Below, one piece after another: positions 1-7,296 of a stretch of DNA of 40,995 nt. Each line of letters starts with the position of its first letter. Positions within the stretch are counted from its first letter, which is position 1. Position numbers and translations under genes: made by a program. The stretch is from Anaerolineae bacterium. Lineage in GTDB: Bacteria; Chloroflexota; Anaerolineae; 4572-78; J111. Below the pieces are notes generated by a model. That model was not told the DNA's origin and made no database searches. It saw nothing but the letters and a program-made list of their open reading frames with translations. Location of the stretch: contig JAFGDY010000133.1 of the NCBI GenBank assembly GCA_016931895.1, forward strand, positions 1 to 40,995, written 5' to 3'.

Positions 1-209
1 CCATAAACAAGACCGGTCAACAGAACGCCTGCTACGCTGGGGCCAACATACATCGCCAGCATAGCGAATGGTAACAGTTCCTCGTTGCCTGTCCTGGGAC
101 CCGGGATTCCGCCGAGTACGAGGATGACGCTGCCCCATGAGAGAGCGAACGCCAGGACAAAGTAGGTCAACACCGGGTGCTTTTTGATGAAAGTTCTTAT
201 GGTTGTCAT
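1..209 (-). CDS. CPBP-family intramembrane protease, N-terminal fragment (cut by window edge)
   Basis: Only the first 69 codons are in the window; the gene runs off the left edge. The visible part starts MTTIRTFIKKHPVLTYF, has a membrane segment at about residues 13-33, then a loop with GGIPGPRTG, then a second hydrophobic segment with the motif YVGPSVAGVLLTG. This arrangement (short basic start, HPVLTYF, and a GPSVAG helix) is typical of the N-terminus of CPBP/CAAX-type membrane metalloproteases. The catalytic EExxxR and HxxxN motifs would lie outside the window, so activity cannot be judged. The ATG at 209 is preceded by a good AAGGAG ribosome site. It is the last visible gene of a minus-strand run that begins with the LuxR regulator. 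Confidence 0.75.
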   Translation of the reverse strand, partial: MTTIRTFIKKHPVLTYFVLAFALSWGSVILVLGGIPGPRTGNEELLPFAMLAMYVGPSVAGVLLTGLVY

Positions 210-241
210 AATATTCTCCTTTCGATTAGAAAATCCTTTAC

Positions 242-412
242 TTATGGTTTTGCTTGTTCAGTCAGATGAGCCTGGTAAGCTTTCCAGCCGGGGCACCAGC
301 CGGTGTGCCAGCGCCACAGCCGCGCCATCAAGGATGTGGGGTTGGCTTCAGCCTTTTGCCTCAAGGCGCAGGTCTCACAAGCAAATGTCTTTGAGGTTTG
401 GTTGGTTTTCAT
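242..412 (-). CDS. 56-residue Cys/His-containing small protein
   Basis: This short reading frame starts at ATG 412, preceded by an AAAGGAAA ribosome-site-like stretch, and stops with TAA at 242-244. The protein has Cys12-x2-Cys15, then an aromatic segment (LWRWHTGWCPGWKAYQ, residues 32-47) carrying His36 and Cys40. The four residues could bind one zinc ion, which is an inference. I recall similar short proteins from other bacteria but cannot name a family. It lies 66 bases downstream of the 76-residue gene and 32 bases upstream of the CPBP gene, all on the same strand. The coding density, ribosome site and unusual conserved-looking Trp/Cys segment favour a real gene. Confidence 0.68.
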   Translation of the reverse strand: MKTNQTSKTFACETCALRQKAEANPTSLMARLWRWHTGWCPGWKAYQAHLTEQAKP

Positions 413-478
413 TGTCGTTTCCTTTCATTGATGTAAACTTAAAATAGTCAAAACGGTAGCGCCGGAAAACGCGCCGCA

Positions 479-709
479 TTATTCCTTGTCTAAAGGTCCG
501 GCGGGTGGATGGCCGCAAGTAACCGAGACCAGGGTCAGGTTGAGATCGCGGATGCGCTCAAGCAGGCCGTGGAGAGCGGCCTGGTCGGGCAGCGGGCCGG
601 AAAGCAAGGTTTCATTGCCGGCCAGGTGGGTCAATTGTAAATCTGCAAACCATTCCGACCAGCGTTGGTCTAAATGGCCTTTGATTTTGATCTCGTAATA
701 TTCCGGCAT
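479..709 (-). CDS. Conserved-looking 76-residue protein of unknown function
   Basis: The 76-residue protein begins MPEYYEIKIKGHLDQRWSEW and contains GNETLLSGPLPDQAALHGLL followed by RIRDLNLTLVSV. The alternating pattern (beta, helix with WSEWF, beta hairpin with GxETLLxGPLPDQ, helix, beta) suggests a small alpha/beta ferredoxin-like fold; that is inference. I recognise the motif as one that recurs as a short hypothetical protein in Chloroflexota, often near regulators, but no function is known to me. The ATG at 709 has a near-perfect AGGAGG site. It sits about 150 bases downstream of the LuxR gene on the same strand. Confidence 0.8.
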   Translation of the reverse strand: MPEYYEIKIKGHLDQRWSEWFADLQLTHLAGNETLLSGPLPDQAALHGLLERIRDLNLTLVSVTCGHPPAGPLDKE

Positions 710-809
710 AACAGCCTCCTGCTGAGTACTGACTATAATTTAGCACACGGCCAGGAAGCCCGCATCTGCCAAACGGGATATCCAGGGTTTATTTGCAGGG
801 TTTAGGGGT

Positions 810-827
810 CGGTAAACTCGTTTACCG
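810..827. other. 18-bp perfect palindrome between regulator and small gene
   Basis: The arms CGGTAAAC and GTTTACCG meet with essentially no loop, in the 148-base gap between the LuxR gene stop (858) and the next minus-strand start (709). No T-run follows on the minus strand, so it is a poor intrinsic terminator. It could be an operator-like palindrome or a weak hairpin. Confidence 0.35.
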
Positions 828-857
828 CGCCGGGGTATTTACAGAATGGGGGAATTT

Positions 858-3620
858 TTAGGGAAGAATGCCAAACTGCCGGGCGCGCGCCGCCGCCTCG
901 GTGCGGTTGGCGACATCGAGCTTGCGATAGATGCTGGCGGTGTGGGCTTTGACGGTGCCCGGAGAGATGATAAGCTGCCGGGCGATCTCCTGATTGGTTT
1001 GGCCCAGGGCGATGAGTTGGAGAACTTCCACCTCACGCCGGCTCAGTGGTTCAACAAGGCTCTCCCCATAGCTTACCGGGAGAGCGCCGGTGGCCGGGGT
1101 TGGCGCGGCCGCCTGCGGTTCGGCATCAAATTGGGAGAGCAGCCGGGTGGCGTAATCCTTTAAAGGGCCGGCGCCGGCATGGATCAGCCACTGCGCAAGC
1201 AACATTTGCAGAGGCCCGCCTTCGTCAATAAAGATACGCCCATAACCTTCCGGCTCGGCCAAAGCCAGAGCGCGCTCAAGGTCTGCCTGCGCTTTTGGTG
1301 TATCGCTCCGACGCAGAAAGGCCAGGCTGCGCAGGATGCGCAATTCAAGCGCCGCGCCAAACCGGCCGCTTTCTTCCGCCGCGGCGAGCGCTTGCGTCAA
1401 TTCCGCAACGGCTTTGTCGGGATTGCGTTGAGCGAGCATTACCCTGGCCCCGGCGAGCCTCACCATCTCTCTGATCAATCCTCGATCTTGCTCCGCCAGG
1501 CGTGCTGCCCCCTCAATGCATCGTGTGGCTTCAGTCAGCGCTCCCTGCCGGACCAGTATCCTTGCCCTGAGCGCCAGCAGTTCAGCTCGCCACAAGGGGG
1601 ATGGCGATTCGCCCAACGCCGCTTCCGCCTCTTGCGCGGCTGCCAGCGCGCCGTTGGCGTCGCCTTGCGCTTGCCTCAGACGCGCCAGCGCCGGCGCCGC
1701 GTTCAGCGCTGCGTCAAAACGCCCGCTCCACTTACCCAGTTCAATTCCCCGGGCCAGGTGGGCTTCCGCGGCTTCCAGTTTGTTGCACTCCAGGTATACT
1801 TCGCTCATCCTCAAGTGCAGGATCCCGGCCACCGGCAGGCGAGCCATTCCCTGTTCCTCAAAGTAGCTTAAGGCCGCCCGGCACGCCTCGTCCGCCGCCC
1901 GCAAACGCCCCAGCAACCACAATATCCCGATCTGCCGGTGAGTCATGCCGGCCACCCCGGCGGCATTTGCCCCTAGGCGGCTCCAGCGGATGGTTTCGGC
2001 ATAGGCATCGCCAGCTTTCTCCAGATCGCCTGCGCCGTCATAGGCTGACGCCAGCGCCATAAAAATCACCGTCCGCAGCAGGGCGTTATCCGGCGACGGC
2101 AAATTCTCGGGGGCCAGGTAGAGAGCGCGTTCGGCAAAGGCAATCGCGACCTCAAAGTTATTGTCGTAGCGGGCAACGATTGACCGCATAGCGGCGAGAT
2201 GGGCGGGTAAATCGGGGTAGGCCGCGTCATCCGCGCCCAATCTTTCAACCTGTTTGTTTAGCGCGTTCTCCGCATCGGTCAGGTGCGGCTCAATCGCGTC
2301 AACCCGGCTTCTAAACCATAGCACCCAGCAATAGGCCAGGTTAAGCAGCGCGCTGCTCTTGACCACGTCTTTGGGCAGGGCTTCCAGCCAAGACCAGACG
2401 GTTTCGATCTCCCCTTTGTTCACCGTGTGGTGCCAGTTTTTGGCGATCAGGCCGGCGGCCCGGTGATAGTCTGGGGCGGCGAGCGCGTAAGCCACGGCGT
2501 CGGCAACCTGCCCCTGCTGCTCGCACCATGCGGCGGCGCGTGTCAGGAGTCGCACAACCCGATCAGGTTCCGCCTGATGAAGCCGGGCGCGCAGCAGATC
2601 GGCAAAGAGGTGATGATAACGGTACCAGATCCGCTTATCATCCAGAGAAACCAGGAAAAGATTGGCTCGTTCCAGGTACTCCAGAATGGAGACTGATTGG
2701 CTCTTAAATCCTTCCTCGTCAGCCAGCACAGCATCGCACAGGGGGGCGGTCAGGCGCTCCAGAATTGAGGTATGCAGAAGAAAATGCCGGATTTCCTGCG
2801 GCTGGCCGGCCAAAACCTCTTCCAACAGATAGTCCAGAATGTAGCGATTGGTGCCGGAGAAACCTTTGATAAACCCGGTTACATCTTCACGATCGCGCAT
2901 GGAGCGCGCGCCTTGCAAAGCAAGGGCCGCCATCTGCAAGCCGGCAATCCAGCCTTCCGTACGCTTTTTGAGTACCGCCACCGCTCCGGTATCCAGGCCG
3001 AGACCCATAACCTTGTTCAGGAACTGGGCCGTTTCTGGCTCTGTAAAGCCAAGCTCGGCGGCCCGGATTTCAATTACCTGGCCGCGCGCTCGCAAGCGGG
3101 CTAAAGGAAGCGGAGGGTCAGAGCGACTGGCAATGACCAGATGGAAGGTTCGGGGACAGTGGTCGAGCAAAAAAGTCATGCCCTCGTGGATAGTTTGGTT
3201 ACTGATAAACTGGTAGTCGTCCAACACCAGGGCCATCTCGCCGCCGGCGGCATCCAGGTTGTTGATGAGGCTGGTCAGGATCGCTTCGGGGGGCGCTTGT
3301 GGGGCCGCGGCTACAAGTTGGGCAGCTTCGCCGCCGACCGTATGATCAGCCTCTTGCAGGGCAGTGACCAGATAACTCAGGAAGCGTCCGGCCTGGTTGT
3401 CATTCTTATCCAGAGACAGCCAGGCTACCGGCATATCACAACCGGCGACACAAGAAGCCACCAGGGTGGTCTTACCAAAACCGGCGGGGGCGGTTATCAA
3501 CGTCAGCGGGCCGTGCAGCCCCTGGGTGATCCGCGCTTGAAGCCGAGGCCGGGGGACCAACTCTGACCGGGTGAAGGGCCAGTGCAGCTTTGTGCGGATG
3601 AGGGTGTTGGTCTTTTGCAT
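858..3620 (-). CDS. MalT-type LuxR-family ATP-dependent transcriptional regulator
   Basis: This 920-residue cytoplasmic regulator has the MalT/LAL layout. An N-terminal P-loop NTPase carries Walker A APAGFGKTT at 44-52 and a Walker B-like LVLDDYQ at 131-137. A long helical TPR-like region follows at about 400-800, and a LuxR helix-turn-helix sits at about 856-920 (LSRREVEVLQLIALGQ, then TNQEIARQLIISPGTVKAH). In this family ATP and an inducer drive oligomerisation and activation of target promoters; the inducer here is unknown. The length is typical. The ATG at 3620 has a GGAG site about ten bases upstream. The small genes and CPBP protease downstream on the same strand may be targets or co-transcribed, but this is inferred only from position. 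Confidence 0.94.
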   Translation of the reverse strand: MQKTNTLIRTKLHWPFTRSELVPRPRLQARITQGLHGPLTLITAPAGFGKTTLVASCVAGCDMPVAWLSLDKNDNQAGRFLSYLVTALQEADHTVGGEAAQLVAAAPQAPPEAILTSLINNLDAAGGEMALVLDDYQFISNQTIHEGMTFLLDHCPRTFHLVIASRSDPPLPLARLRARGQVIEIRAAELGFTEPETAQFLNKVMGLGLDTGAVAVLKKRTEGWIAGLQMAALALQGARSMRDREDVTGFIKGFSGTNRYILDYLLEEVLAGQPQEIRHFLLHTSILERLTAPLCDAVLADEEGFKSQSVSILEYLERANLFLVSLDDKRIWYRYHHLFADLLRARLHQAEPDRVVRLLTRAAAWCEQQGQVADAVAYALAAPDYHRAAGLIAKNWHHTVNKGEIETVWSWLEALPKDVVKSSALLNLAYCWVLWFRSRVDAIEPHLTDAENALNKQVERLGADDAAYPDLPAHLAAMRSIVARYDNNFEVAIAFAERALYLAPENLPSPDNALLRTVIFMALASAYDGAGDLEKAGDAYAETIRWSRLGANAAGVAGMTHRQIGILWLLGRLRAADEACRAALSYFEEQGMARLPVAGILHLRMSEVYLECNKLEAAEAHLARGIELGKWSGRFDAALNAAPALARLRQAQGDANGALAAAQEAEAALGESPSPLWRAELLALRARILVRQGALTEATRCIEGAARLAEQDRGLIREMVRLAGARVMLAQRNPDKAVAELTQALAAAEESGRFGAALELRILRSLAFLRRSDTPKAQADLERALALAEPEGYGRIFIDEGGPLQMLLAQWLIHAGAGPLKDYATRLLSQFDAEPQAAAPTPATGALPVSYGESLVEPLSRREVEVLQLIALGQTNQEIARQLIISPGTVKAHTASIYRKLDVANRTEAAARARQFGILP

Positions 3621-3984
3621 ACGGCAATCTCCGGTGATAATGGGAGAACACGATCATGCTCCCTGATTTGCATCATCTATGATCTGTACAGCCTTCACTT
3701 CCACGGGCAAAGTAGGGGTATTTCAACCATTGCCGTTAACCAGCCAGAGGCAAGCGATCTGGCGTGACTATGATACCATCAAGTGAACGGCATGGTCAAG
3801 AGGCAATTGTCTTGGCGACCCCTGAGCAGGACATTGCGTAGGGCTAACATCGCTTGCGTCCTACCTCGGCTCCAGCGCATCTGTCTTGGCTACTTAGCTC
3901 ATCCGCCCGGTTCTGATGTGCTGATATGATCCAAATCAAGTATCATGCGAAAAAATCGACAAGATACGGGGAGACCATTTCCGT
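3621..3984. other. Gene-free stretch upstream of the LuxR gene and transposase remnant
   Basis: These 364 bases hold the presumed promoter region of the minus-strand LuxR gene and the left flank of the transposase remnant. I found no convincing reading frame, strong hairpin or clear terminal inverted repeat. Confidence 0.5.
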
Positions 3985-4385
3985 ATGCTCACATCCCTTT
4001 TCACTTTCTGCAACAACTTCGGTAGCCGGATCAAACAATGGGTCAAGCCGACCACCACTATGCTCGTCGCTGCCTCGCTGACAGATATGACCCGCAGCAA
4101 GGCCGATCTCATCGCCGAAAACGCGATGGCTCCGCCAACAACTCATCGTGCTCAACCGCCAGATCAAACGTCCCCAATTGACCAATGGCGACCGTTTTCG
4201 CCTGGTGCTGCTGGCTCGCTGCACCCAATTCTGGCAACAAGCCCTGCATATCGTCCAACCTGATACCCTGATCCGATGGCATCGGGAGCTATTCCAACTC
4301 TACTGGCGCTACAAGTCACGGAAGAAGAACCGCGAACCCCGTATCACCCAGGAAATCATCGCTCTCATCAAAAAACAAAGTTGCA
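3985..4385 (+). pseudogene. Transposase remnant, frameshifted and 3'-truncated (DDE integrase-type)
   Basis: The N-terminal part of an integrase-catalytic-type transposase is recognisable: MLTSLFTF near 3985, then WVKPTTT, SLTDMTRSKADLIAENAM, and after a frame change LIVLNRQIKRPQLTNGDRF and VQPDTLIRWHRELF. Removing one G at 4128/4129 restores a continuous reading through LRQQLIVLNRQ, so the gene carries a +1 frameshift. Homology stops near 4380 after ITQEIIALIKK; the expected WGAERIRGELLKLG-like segment and the whole catalytic core are missing. No terminal repeats were identified, so only a dead fragment remains. Its 3' break abuts the truncated substrate-binding-protein gene on the other strand. 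Confidence 0.85.
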
Positions 4386-4410
4386 TCGCCTGGTGGGTCA
4401 TTTGCCATGC

Positions 4411-4878
4411 TTATGCAGATTCTTTAGTGATTCTTTCAATGATCGATTTGCGTCGTCGTATACGGCGAATACAAGCGCCGGTGATGGCCGGGAGGCTCGC
4501 TTGCCGGTAAACTTCGCCGCCCTTGAGCGAAGTGAAACTAAAAATGTGGCCGATGACCACCACAGCCTGGCTTTTAGCCGCCTGTTGCGCGGCGGCGGTA
4601 GCCTGCGCTTCGTCGCTTTGGTCATCAAAAGTGATAAATTTTATCGGCCGGCCATTGACGCCGCCTTGTTGATTAATCTCTTCCATGCATAGCGTCACGC
4701 TTTGAATCTGCTCCTCGCCATAGCTGGCATCTTCCCCGCTGATTGGCCCAACTACGGCAATGTAGATGGCCTCGTTGTCCGGCCTGAAGACAAACCAGCC
4801 GACCGCTGCAACCACGACCAGCAAAACCAGAGTCGCTACAACCCACCCGATAGAACGCCGGTTTAATTTCGATGTCAT
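4411..4878 (-). pseudogene. Truncated periplasmic-binding-protein (branched-chain amino acid type) gene
   Basis: The frame opens at ATG 4878 with an AGGAGG site seven bases upstream. It encodes a basic start, a single hydrophobic segment (about 11-32, IGWVVATLVLLVVVAAVGW) and the first lobe of a type 1 periplasmic-binding fold: IYIAVVGPISGEDASYGEEQ, INQQGGVNGRPIKFITFDDQ and VVVIGHIFSFTSLKG. The resemblance ends at LPAITGA (near 4478). The last ~22 residues are an unrelated Arg-rich tail, then a stop at 4411. Family members are about 380-450 residues, so two thirds is missing. In this phylum the domain also occurs as the sensor of larger signalling proteins, so the original may not have been a simple transporter component. 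The loss coincides with the broken end of the transposase remnant. Confidence 0.75.
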
Positions 4879-5216
4879 CGCATGACCTCCTGCCGCACGT
4901 TTTGAATTTATGTGGTTATCAAATGAATTTGGATTTTTATCTGGCCCTGTGATTATTTTATCAGAAATGGAAGGAAACGGTATACCAAAAATTGGTTATT
5001 TTTGATTGCCTTAATCCGGCAAAACGTTGAATTAAGCATAATCGGTGTCCAGTTAAAAACCCCCCCAATTATTGGGGCTGACAAACCAGCCAAGATACTT
5101 TATTATACAACAAGAATTTCCCTTTTTTTAATCCAGCGATTAATATTACAGCGTAAAAGGTATTCCCACCCTACGGCCGATAGTGAACAATCTATAACTT
5201 GATAAGGAGTCAAATT
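4879..5216. other. AT-rich intergenic region between diverging genes
   Basis: These 338 bases separate the minus-strand binding-protein remnant from the plus-strand lipoprotein. They are clearly more AT-rich than the flanking genes. A plausible plus-strand promoter (listed separately) lies inside, together with a short CCCCAATTATTGGGG palindrome at about 5063-5077. The 66-codon open frame at 5002-5202 has no ribosome site or recognisable motif and is not called. Confidence 0.5.
5078..5106 (+). promoter_or_regulatory. Predicted sigma-70-like promoter for the lipoprotein gene
   Basis: A -35-like CTGACA (5078-5083) and a -10-like TATTAT (5101-5106) are separated by exactly 17 bases. Each matches the consensus at five of six positions. 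Transcription would begin near 5113, giving a leader of about 100 bases before ATG 5217. The call rests on sequence match alone. Confidence 0.4.
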
Positions 5217-6953
5217 ATGTATACCCCCATCAAATCAACCCTGGTTATTTTTCTACTTATTGTTTTGTTCGTTGGAGCGTGTTCTGCGCCGGCGCCCCCC
5301 AGTATCTCCCAGCCGCCGCCCGCGGCAACCAGCGCACCGCCAACTGTGGCGGCGGTATTGGATGATCCCTTTGCCTATTGCGCGGCGGTGGGATCAATTG
5401 ACGCCCCGGACGCGCGCTACAATGGCCCCAAGTTGCCCGCTTCTGTTGCGCAAAACGCGATAGAGCAAGGTATCGTTCCACCCGACATGCCGCCGGATAT
5501 CCAAATGGCGATGGAGTGGCGCTGCATGAACGGCCAGGTGTGGGTCTGCCACGTGGGCGCCAATTTGCCGTGCGGGGAAAAAGCTGACCTATCCAAGACG
5601 CCCACTTCGGCTATGGAAGACTTTTGCCAGGCGAATCCGACCGCCGATAACATCCCGGCTGTGGTGACCGGACGCGCCACCGTGTACGAGTGGAAGTGCA
5701 ATACCGGAAAAGCGGAAATCATCCGCCAGATTTTCCAGGCAGACCCCCAGGGCTATCTGGCCGATTTCTGGTATCAACTGGCACCGCCCCCCATTATTGC
5801 GCGCAATCAACCTCTTCGTTTCGATGTCGGGCCGATGACAGTGCAAGTGACGGGCACCGTCGTCAGCGGCCAGCGCGACTATTACCCGTTGAGCTTGATG
5901 CAAGGTGAACTGTTGCAGGTTCAGCTCACGGCGTTAGAATCCAATGCCGCGTTCTCCCTCAAGACGTCGGAGGGAACGCCCTGGCCCGGCACTGAAGAAG
6001 GCACGGACACTACCAGCGGCTTTTGGATCGTCCCCGCCGATGGCGAGTATCTTATCGACGTCGGGCCGACGCGCGGCAATGCCAGCTATACCTTGAACGC
6101 GCAAACGCAGGACCCGGCCTATGCGCCCGCGCCTGATTGCGCCGCCATTGGTGCGGCGGCGGAAAAGGCCCTGGGCGTCAAATTCGCCCAATCCAGCAAG
6201 GCCTTTAACGACGGCGGCAAGAGCGGCGGCGTCGGCTGCGCGCTGACGGCCTCCGCCACCGGGGCGCAGTGGGCCGAGGCGCAAACTCCGCTTGACCAGC
6301 TTCGTCCCACGCTCAACGGGTGGGCGGATGAAGGTATGCTGGCCGGCGGCGCAACGGGCGTTGTTTATAGTTTCTCCAAAGACGACCAGTGGCTAATGGT
6401 AAGCTCAAGCTGGCAGCCTTCGCCCGACGCCAATTGTCCCCCAGACCAGCCTATCTCGGCCTGCGATGTCAAGCCGGAACAAAAACTGTACACGCTGGAG
6501 CTTATCGCGGCGCAGGGGGTGTGGAGCCAGATGGCTTACAAGCCTGTTTCCCGCCCGGTGTGCAACCAGTTGAACCAAGATTTGATAACCGCCGCATCGG
6601 TTGGCTTTGTTCAGTCTTTTGCCGCGCCGTTCACCGATTTCATCAGCGGCGAAAGCGGCCTGGGCTGTGCGCTTGAGGCCAGCGGCACGGGTTTAGAGTT
6701 CAAAAGCGCGCCCGAAGTGATGAATCAATTACGCGGCGCGCTGGCCGGCTGGACCGAAAATCCCACCTACCAGGCCGATGGTCCCACCGGCACGGCGATG
6801 GCTTTTACCCGCGATAAGGCCTTGTTACTGGTCAACGTGGACTGGCAGCCTTCGCCCGACGCCAACTGCCCACAAGATCAGCCCATCTCAGCCTGCCCGC
6901 TCAAGCCGGAGCAGCAACTGTATATGATCAAGGTCCAGGCGGCGCACAAGTAA
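5217..6953 (+). CDS. Secreted lipoprotein with a tandemly duplicated C-terminal module, function unknown
   Basis: Translation most likely starts at ATG 5217, seven bases after AAGGAG (5202-5207); an in-frame ATG at 5199 lies upstream of that site. The 578-residue product opens with a signal peptide ending LFVGACSAPAP, so the Cys is the likely lipidation site, followed by a Pro/Ala/Thr-rich linker. The N-terminal half has paired Cys motifs (WRCMNGQVWVCHVGANLPCG) and a beta-rich stretch around VQVTGTVVSGQRDYYPL that resembles bacterial pre-peptidase-like beta domains. The C-terminal half holds two copies of a module of about 140 residues, each ending WQPSPDANCP-x-DQPISAC and then KPEQ-x-LY. Four conserved cysteines per copy suggest disulfides. 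It is probably a surface-anchored extracellular protein; I do not recognise the family. A strong terminator follows. Confidence 0.85.
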   Translation: MYTPIKSTLVIFLLIVLFVGACSAPAPPSISQPPPAATSAPPTVAAVLDDPFAYCAAVGSIDAPDARYNGPKLPASVAQNAIEQGIVPPDMPPDIQMAMEWRCMNGQVWVCHVGANLPCGEKADLSKTPTSAMEDFCQANPTADNIPAVVTGRATVYEWKCNTGKAEIIRQIFQADPQGYLADFWYQLAPPPIIARNQPLRFDVGPMTVQVTGTVVSGQRDYYPLSLMQGELLQVQLTALESNAAFSLKTSEGTPWPGTEEGTDTTSGFWIVPADGEYLIDVGPTRGNASYTLNAQTQDPAYAPAPDCAAIGAAAEKALGVKFAQSSKAFNDGGKSGGVGCALTASATGAQWAEAQTPLDQLRPTLNGWADEGMLAGGATGVVYSFSKDDQWLMVSSSWQPSPDANCPPDQPISACDVKPEQKLYTLELIAAQGVWSQMAYKPVSRPVCNQLNQDLITAASVGFVQSFAAPFTDFISGESGLGCALEASGTGLEFKSAPEVMNQLRGALAGWTENPTYQADGPTGTAMAFTRDKALLLVNVDWQPSPDANCPQDQPISACPLKPEQQLYMIKVQAAHK

Positions 6954-6991
6954 CCATCAGAGTGTCAATTTTGCGGCCTGTACTGCACAAC

Positions 6992-7027
6992 ACGAGCGCC
7001 CTCCCGGCGAGCCGGGAGGGCGCTCGT
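6992..7027 (+). terminator. Strong intrinsic terminator after the lipoprotein gene
   Basis: A perfect 16-bp stem (6992-7007 with 7012-7027, ACGAGCGCCCTCCCGG and its complement) closes a four-base CGAG loop and is followed by TGTTTGG. It lies 38 bases after the stop codon. The T-run is short, but the stem is very stable. Confidence 0.85.
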
Positions 7028-7111
7028 TGTTTGGCAAGTCCCATTCTTATCATTTTTCCACTGGGAAGCTGCGCCATTACCATTGGATTTATTTTTAAAA
7101 TCATTACCTTA

Positions 7112-7120
7112 TGGTATACT
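7112..7120 (+). promoter_or_regulatory. Possible extended -10 promoter element for the duplicated binding protein
   Basis: The sequence TGGTATACT is an extended -10 (TGN followed by TATACT) in an AT-rich stretch just after the upstream terminator. No good -35 lies 17 bases upstream, which is tolerated for extended -10 promoters. The leader to ATG 7297 would be about 170 bases. Confidence 0.32.
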
Positions 7121-7193
7121 TTAATGAGTTGCCTCTATTTTTATTCACTCACAAAACTATAGTTTTTCAGACAAAGATTTTGACCGGGTAAGC

Positions 7194-7240
7194 CAGGAAC
7201 TTAGTTCCTGACCTCCCCAAAGCTGCCGCCACTACGGCAG
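7194..7240 (+). other. Two adjacent hairpins in the leader of the binding-protein gene
   Basis: Hairpin one pairs CAGGAAC (7194-7200) with GTTCCTG (7204-7210). Hairpin two pairs CTGCCG (7223-7228) with CGGCAG (7235-7240). Both lie 57-103 bases upstream of ATG 7297. They match no riboswitch I can name; they could be a structured leader or chance. Confidence 0.35.
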
Positions 7241-7296
7241 ATTCAAAAACACTATCTGAATATCTAATATCATACCGTGTCCAGGGGAAAAAGAAA

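Noticed and set aside
184-447. Plus-strand 87-codon frame across the first intergenic region
   Set aside because: It has no ribosome site, and it overlaps the start of the CPBP gene and the better-supported 56-residue minus-strand gene.
810-827. Palindrome considered as the LuxR gene terminator
   Set aside because: There is almost no loop and no T-run follows on the minus strand, so it is only listed as a palindrome.
4411-4478. Possible frameshift continuation of the binding protein beyond ITGA
   Set aside because: The alternative frame (VYSPYTTTQIDH) hits stops quickly and does not match the expected binding-protein sequence.
5002-5202. 66-codon plus-strand frame upstream of the lipoprotein
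   Set aside because: It is AT-rich, has no ribosome site or motif, and overlaps the likely promoter and leader.
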